From: Clostridiales bacterium
GTDB lineage: Bacteria > Bacillota > Clostridia > Saccharofermentanales > Saccharofermentanaceae
Reading direction: 5' to 3'
Assembly (NCBI GenBank): GCA_003543635.1
Contig: DNAE01000140.1
Span: 1 to 8,665, forward strand
DNA length: 8,665 nucleotides
This document shows positions 6,738 to 8,665 of the stretch, in pieces. The notes beneath the pieces are model-generated. The model ran no database searches. It had not been told where the DNA came from and saw only the letters and a program-made list of their open reading frames with translations. The position numbers were made by a program, and so were the translations under genes. Each line of letters opens with the position of its first letter. Position 1 is the stretch's first letter.

Positions 6738-8125
6738 TAGAAATGCTTTTTCAGCCACTCCGCCAAGGGAGCGCTATTCTCCTTCTCGTCTTTGGGGGCG
6801 ATGCCCGTGAACTTATCGTGCTTGACCATGCTGATCTTACCTGACAGATCCACATAGTTCTCGATCTCGGGAGCACTGTCCAGCGGGTTAGTGGTCTCGA
6901 AGGATACCTTGCGGATACGATAGAGGATAAATCCCAGCAGAGGACCTGCCACCACGCTTCCTGCACAAAGTATATTGTAGGAGATCTCTCCGCCGACCTT
7001 GTAAAGGTTACCGGGCATCGAATCAAATCCTATCAGAGGCAGGATAAGAAGGCCCACAAAAGCCGTCAGGATCGCCAGGATAACGAGCACCCACAAGGCG
7101 ACCTCAAGTCCGATACGGAATCCACGCTTCCAGGGGCTGTAGGGAATATCACCCACGGCCTCTCCCGTCTGTCCGTTAACGGCAAAGGTATACTTCAAGC
7201 CCTTATACTGATACTTGAGGAACCATACCGGGAACAGCGCGTAGTGCTGGCTGAAGTGATCGGAATACGAGTCCGCCGACGAGATGTTCACGTTGTCATA
7301 CTCGTGGACGGTAACGTATTTACCCATCTGCCTGGCGTAGGAGTCGATCCTCGACTGTATGCGATCAGTCATCTCCAGGGCAGTCTCGTCATATCTCTTG
7401 GCGAAGAAACCCGGCAGATAGTTGTCGTCATAAGGTACGATCTCCTTATAATCGAAGGGTTCTATGGCCTCCATCAGCAGGTTACTGATGCTCTTGGAAG
7501 CATCAAAGGGCACCAGTCTCGTTTTAAAAGCGATCTCACGATCGATATAAAACATGGACTGACCCAGTCTGCCTGAGCCATAGCACGTTGTTACACAGTC
7601 TGCGTCAATGAGCCAGAAGGGTACGTAGACACCCGTGATCTTAGATAATCCCTCATCATCAATAAAGTTCCGGGGTGCGTACTTGTTTTTCTTCACCCAC
7701 TCAAAGAACTTCTTCTTGGCGTCCTCCTTAGTAAGCTTGAAGGGGATTATGTAATCGGGCTTAAACTCATACGACAGTCTTCTCTTCATTATTGCGGGGG
7801 ACCCGCAGAAGGCGCAGAACGTAGCTGCGGTATGCTCATCCGTTACAACGACGGCTCCGCAGTTGTCGCAGAAATACTCCGTCCTGGAGTCGTCGTCGTC
7901 AGCGGCACCCATGTCCCTTGCGCCCATGTTACCGACGGACTCAAGACTCTCGGGCTTATAAAGATTACCGCAGTTCTTGCAGAAGAGCTTCGACAGGTTA
8001 GCATCAAAACGCAAAGCGGAAGCGCACGTGGGGCACTTCGCCTGTGTTGCAGCCGACTGCTTCCATGTTCCGGAATTGCTCGAAAGCTCCTCTTCTTCAA
8101 ATGTCATATCATCCCAAATTGCCAT
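6737..8125 (-). CDS. Double zinc-ribbon protein with C-terminal membrane helices, unknown function
   Basis: The 462-residue protein has two four-Cys zinc ribbons: CPTC/CKNC (Cys 31, 34, 49, 52) and CDNC/CAFC (Cys 86, 89, 104, 107), separated by an acidic stretch (DDDD at 76-79). The globular domain that follows contains FKPDYIIPFKLTKEDAKK (121-138) and GVYVPFWLIDAD (165-176), landmarks of a widespread Firmicutes family usually annotated as TFIIB-type or RNA-polymerase-subunit-P-like zinc-ribbon proteins. FPVWFLKYQYKG (298-309) comes before two hydrophobic segments (about 339-366 and 383-403), so the zinc ribbons likely face the cytoplasm of a membrane-anchored protein. The function is unknown, and similarity of the ribbon to transcription factors is not evidence of a transcription role. 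It is coupled to the GT-C-like gene by TAATG. The start is uncertain: ATG at 8125 lacks a ribosome binding site, and ATG at 8107 is possible. Confidence 0.88.
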   Translation of the reverse strand: MAIWDDMTFEEEELSSNSGTWKQSAATQAKCPTCASALRFDANLSKLFCKNCGNLYKPESLESVGNMGARDMGAADDDDSRTEYFCDNCGAVVVTDEHTAATFCAFCGSPAIMKRRLSYEFKPDYIIPFKLTKEDAKKKFFEWVKKNKYAPRNFIDDEGLSKITGVYVPFWLIDADCVTTCYGSGRLGQSMFYIDREIAFKTRLVPFDASKSISNLLMEAIEPFDYKEIVPYDDNYLPGFFAKRYDETALEMTDRIQSRIDSYARQMGKYVTVHEYDNVNISSADSYSDHFSQHYALFPVWFLKYQYKGLKYTFAVNGQTGEAVGDIPYSPWKRGFRIGLEVALWVLVILAILTAFVGLLILPLIGFDSMPGNLYKVGGEISYNILCAGSVVAGPLLGFILYRIRKVSFETTNPLDSAPEIENYVDLSGKISMVKHDKFTGIAPKDEKENSAPLAEWLKKHF

Positions 8126-8131
8126 AAATAT

Positions 8132-8160
8132 ATTTTAACACCTGTCAATTCGGGTTTAAA
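8132..8160 (-). promoter_or_regulatory. Possible promoter of the zinc-ribbon gene
   Basis: The minus strand has TTTAAA (8155-8160), a 17-base spacer and TAAAAT (8132-8137). A start 7 bases downstream would fall on the A of the ATG at 8125, giving a leaderless message. A better -35, TTGACA, is at 8143-8148, but it has only weak -10 candidates at a proper distance, and those would put the start inside the frame, favouring ATG 8107. The assignment is tentative. Confidence 0.35.
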
Positions 8161-8199
8161 TATGAATCGTATCACAAAGGACCGATGTAACATTTGGGC

Positions 8200-8231
8200 A
8201 AAAAAATAAGACTGATGTCTCCATCTGCCTT
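8200..8231 (-). terminator. Intrinsic terminator of the tRNA-Met/tRNA-Glu unit
   Basis: On the minus strand AAGGCAGATG and CATCAGTCTT form a ten-position stem (one A-A mismatch, one G-U) closed by a GAGA (GNRA) tetraloop. ATTTTTTT follows, with the U-run at 8200-8206. It begins four bases after the CCA end of tRNA-Glu, exactly where the tRNA transcript should stop. Confidence 0.85.
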
Positions 8232-8234
8232 ATT

Positions 8235-8309
8235 TGGTGACCCGTACGGGAATCGAACCCGTCGCTCCGCCGTGAAAGGGCGACGTCTTAACCGCTTGAC
8301 CAACGGGCC
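8235..8309 (-). tRNA. tRNA-Glu (anticodon UUC)
   Basis: The 75 bases fold as a full cloverleaf. The acceptor stem is GGCCCGT/ACGGGTC, the D stem GTC/GAC, and the anticodon stem TCGCC/GGCGG encloses CTTTCAC with anticodon TTC. The variable loop has four bases, and the T arm is ACGGG-TTCGATT-CCCGT. The discriminator is A and the CCA end is encoded (8235-8237). It lies six bases downstream of tRNA-Met and shares its promoter and terminator. It decodes GAA and GAG. Confidence 0.95.
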
Positions 8310-8315
8310 CTGATA

Positions 8316-8392
8316 TGGTAGCGGCAGCGGGATTCGAACCTGCGACCTGCCGGGTATGAACCGGACGCTCTGGCCAACTGAGCTATGCCGCC
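8316..8392 (-). tRNA. tRNA-Met (anticodon CAU), probably elongator
   Basis: The 77 bases give acceptor stem GGCGGCA/TGCCGCT (G1-U72 wobble), D stem GCTC/GAGC, and anticodon loop TTCATAC with anticodon CAT. The T loop is TTCGAAT, the discriminator A, and the CCA end is encoded. The paired first position argues against initiator tRNA, which has a C1-A72 type mismatch. The body (GGCGGCATAGCTCAG) fits elongator Met better than the CAU tRNA-Ile that is converted by lysidine modification, though that cannot be fully excluded by eye. The anticodon stem ends in U27-C43 and the T stem has A51-C63, so two pairs are imperfect. Confidence 0.92.
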
Positions 8393-8399
8393 ATATCTT

Positions 8400-8415
8400 G
8401 CATCCAAAACGATGC
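8400..8415 (-). other. Short leader hairpin upstream of tRNA-Met
   Basis: GCATC and GATGC pair across a GTTTTG loop, between the expected transcription start (about 8415) and the mature 5' end of tRNA-Met at 8392. It would lie in the precursor leader removed by RNase P. The stem is only five pairs, so it may be chance. Confidence 0.3.
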
Positions 8416-8421
8416 TTATCA

Positions 8422-8450
8422 ATTTTAGCAACGGACACCTCATATGTCAA
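8422..8450 (-). promoter_or_regulatory. Sigma-A promoter of the tRNA-Met/tRNA-Glu operon
   Basis: The minus strand has a perfect -35 TTGACA (8445-8450), a 17-base spacer and -10 TAAAAT (8422-8427). The predicted start near 8415 leaves a leader of about 22 bases before tRNA-Met. It begins right behind the rplL terminator, so the tRNA pair forms its own transcription unit. Confidence 0.85.
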
Positions 8451-8452
8451 GG

Positions 8453-8485
8453 ATAAATAAAAACCTCCGGGAAATCCCGGAGGTT
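8453..8485 (-). terminator. Intrinsic terminator downstream of rplL
   Basis: On the minus strand AACCTCCGGG and CCCGGAGGTT form a perfect ten-pair, G/C-rich stem with an ATTT loop, followed by TTTTATTTAT (8453-8461). It lies 55 bases after the rplL stop and should end the ribosomal-protein transcript efficiently. Confidence 0.9.
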
Positions 8486-8488
8486 CTA

Positions 8489-8531
8489 TTATATACCGAC
8501 AAACTCATTCCGCGAGGGAATCAGTATATAA
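8489..8531 (-). repeat. Inverted repeat in the rplL 3' untranslated region
   Basis: TTATATAC (8524-8531) and GTATATAA (8489-8496) are perfect inverted repeats. Between them lies a second stem, ATTCC/GGAAT (8507-8511 with 8517-8521), flanked by ACT/AGT that can also pair. The whole could fold as one long interrupted stem-loop between the rplL stop and its terminator. This may be an RNA-processing or stability element, but its role is unknown. Confidence 0.5.
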
Positions 8532-8539
8532 CCGATATA

Positions 8540-8665
8540 TTACTTAAGCTCGAGCTCAGCACCTGTCTCGGAAAGCTTCTTAACGAGCTCCTCAGCCTCG
8601 TCCTTAGCAACGTTCTCCTTAAGAGCAACGGGAGCCTTCTCAACGAGCTCCTTAGCATCCTTAAG
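8540..8665 (-). CDS. rplL: Ribosomal protein L7/L12, C-terminal part (cut by window edge)
   Basis: The 41 codons in view encode the end of the L7/L12 C-terminal domain: [20 protein letters not shown], then [20 protein letters not shown] and a final Lys before TAA (8540-8542). This is the conserved surface that recruits translation factors to the ribosome stalk. The codons are strongly biased (GCT, GTT, CTT, AAG, GAG), as expected for a highly expressed gene and unlike the other genes here. The upstream part lies beyond the right edge. A terminator follows, so rpoB, its common partner, is not cotranscribed here. Confidence 0.97.
   Translation of the reverse strand, partial: LKDAKELVEKAPVALKENVAKDEAEELVKKLSETGAELELK

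Noticed and set aside
8316..8392. Initiator tRNA-fMet
   Set aside because: The first acceptor pair is G-U rather than the unpaired C1-A72 type that marks initiators.
8235..8392. tRNA 3' ends as an integration site for a mobile element
   Set aside because: No integrase, direct repeat of the tRNA end or other mobile gene is present in the window.
8172..8450. Minus-strand open frame of 92 codons across the tRNA pair
   Set aside because: It runs through both tRNAs and the terminator, and its apparent protein is translated tRNA sequence.
1..8665. CRISPR array, insertion sequence or defense system
   Set aside because: I saw no regularly spaced repeats, transposase motifs or known defense domains on either strand.

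Overview
The window looks like a piece of chromosome from a Gram-positive anaerobe of the Clostridia, most likely Lachnospiraceae. This rests on a lipoprotein solute-binding protein with a Ser/Glu/Ala-rich linker, a LacI-type sensor fused to GGDEF-EAL domains, a Firmicutes-type double zinc-ribbon protein, and the tRNA and rplL sequences. The family assignment is an inference from style, not from a search. Every gene I can support lies on the minus strand, so the window is best read from right to left.

Right end (8665 to 8200): the 3' end of rplL (ribosomal protein L7/L12), an A/T-rich inverted repeat and a strong intrinsic terminator. A consensus promoter then drives tandem tRNA-Met(CAU) and tRNA-Glu(UUC), closed by a second intrinsic terminator with a GAGA tetraloop. 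No rpoB follows rplL here.

Middle (8160 to 5199): a two-gene unit. A membrane-anchored double zinc-ribbon protein of unknown function is coupled by a TAATG junction to a polytopic membrane protein that resembles GT-C-type glycosyltransferases. A short gap with an extended -10 promoter leads to a 908-residue cytoplasmic c-di-GMP protein (5143 to 2417). It joins a LacI/periplasmic-binding-protein-like sensor to a degenerate GGDEF domain (GNDEF) and an EAL domain that keeps its catalytic residues, so it reads as a ligand-controlled phosphodiesterase.

Left end (2414 to 1): a vitamin B12 uptake operon. A sigma-A promoter overlapping the end of the c-di-GMP gene starts a leader that contains a cobalamin riboswitch (2377 to 2225). 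A small hairpin follows with the Shine-Dalgarno sequence in its loop. Next come btuF (lipoprotein binding protein), btuC (permease) and the start of btuD (ATPase), all with overlapping ends. The riboswitch is what assigns this FecCD-type transporter to cobalamin rather than to iron-siderophore or heme. I see no CRISPR array, transposase, integrase or phage gene.
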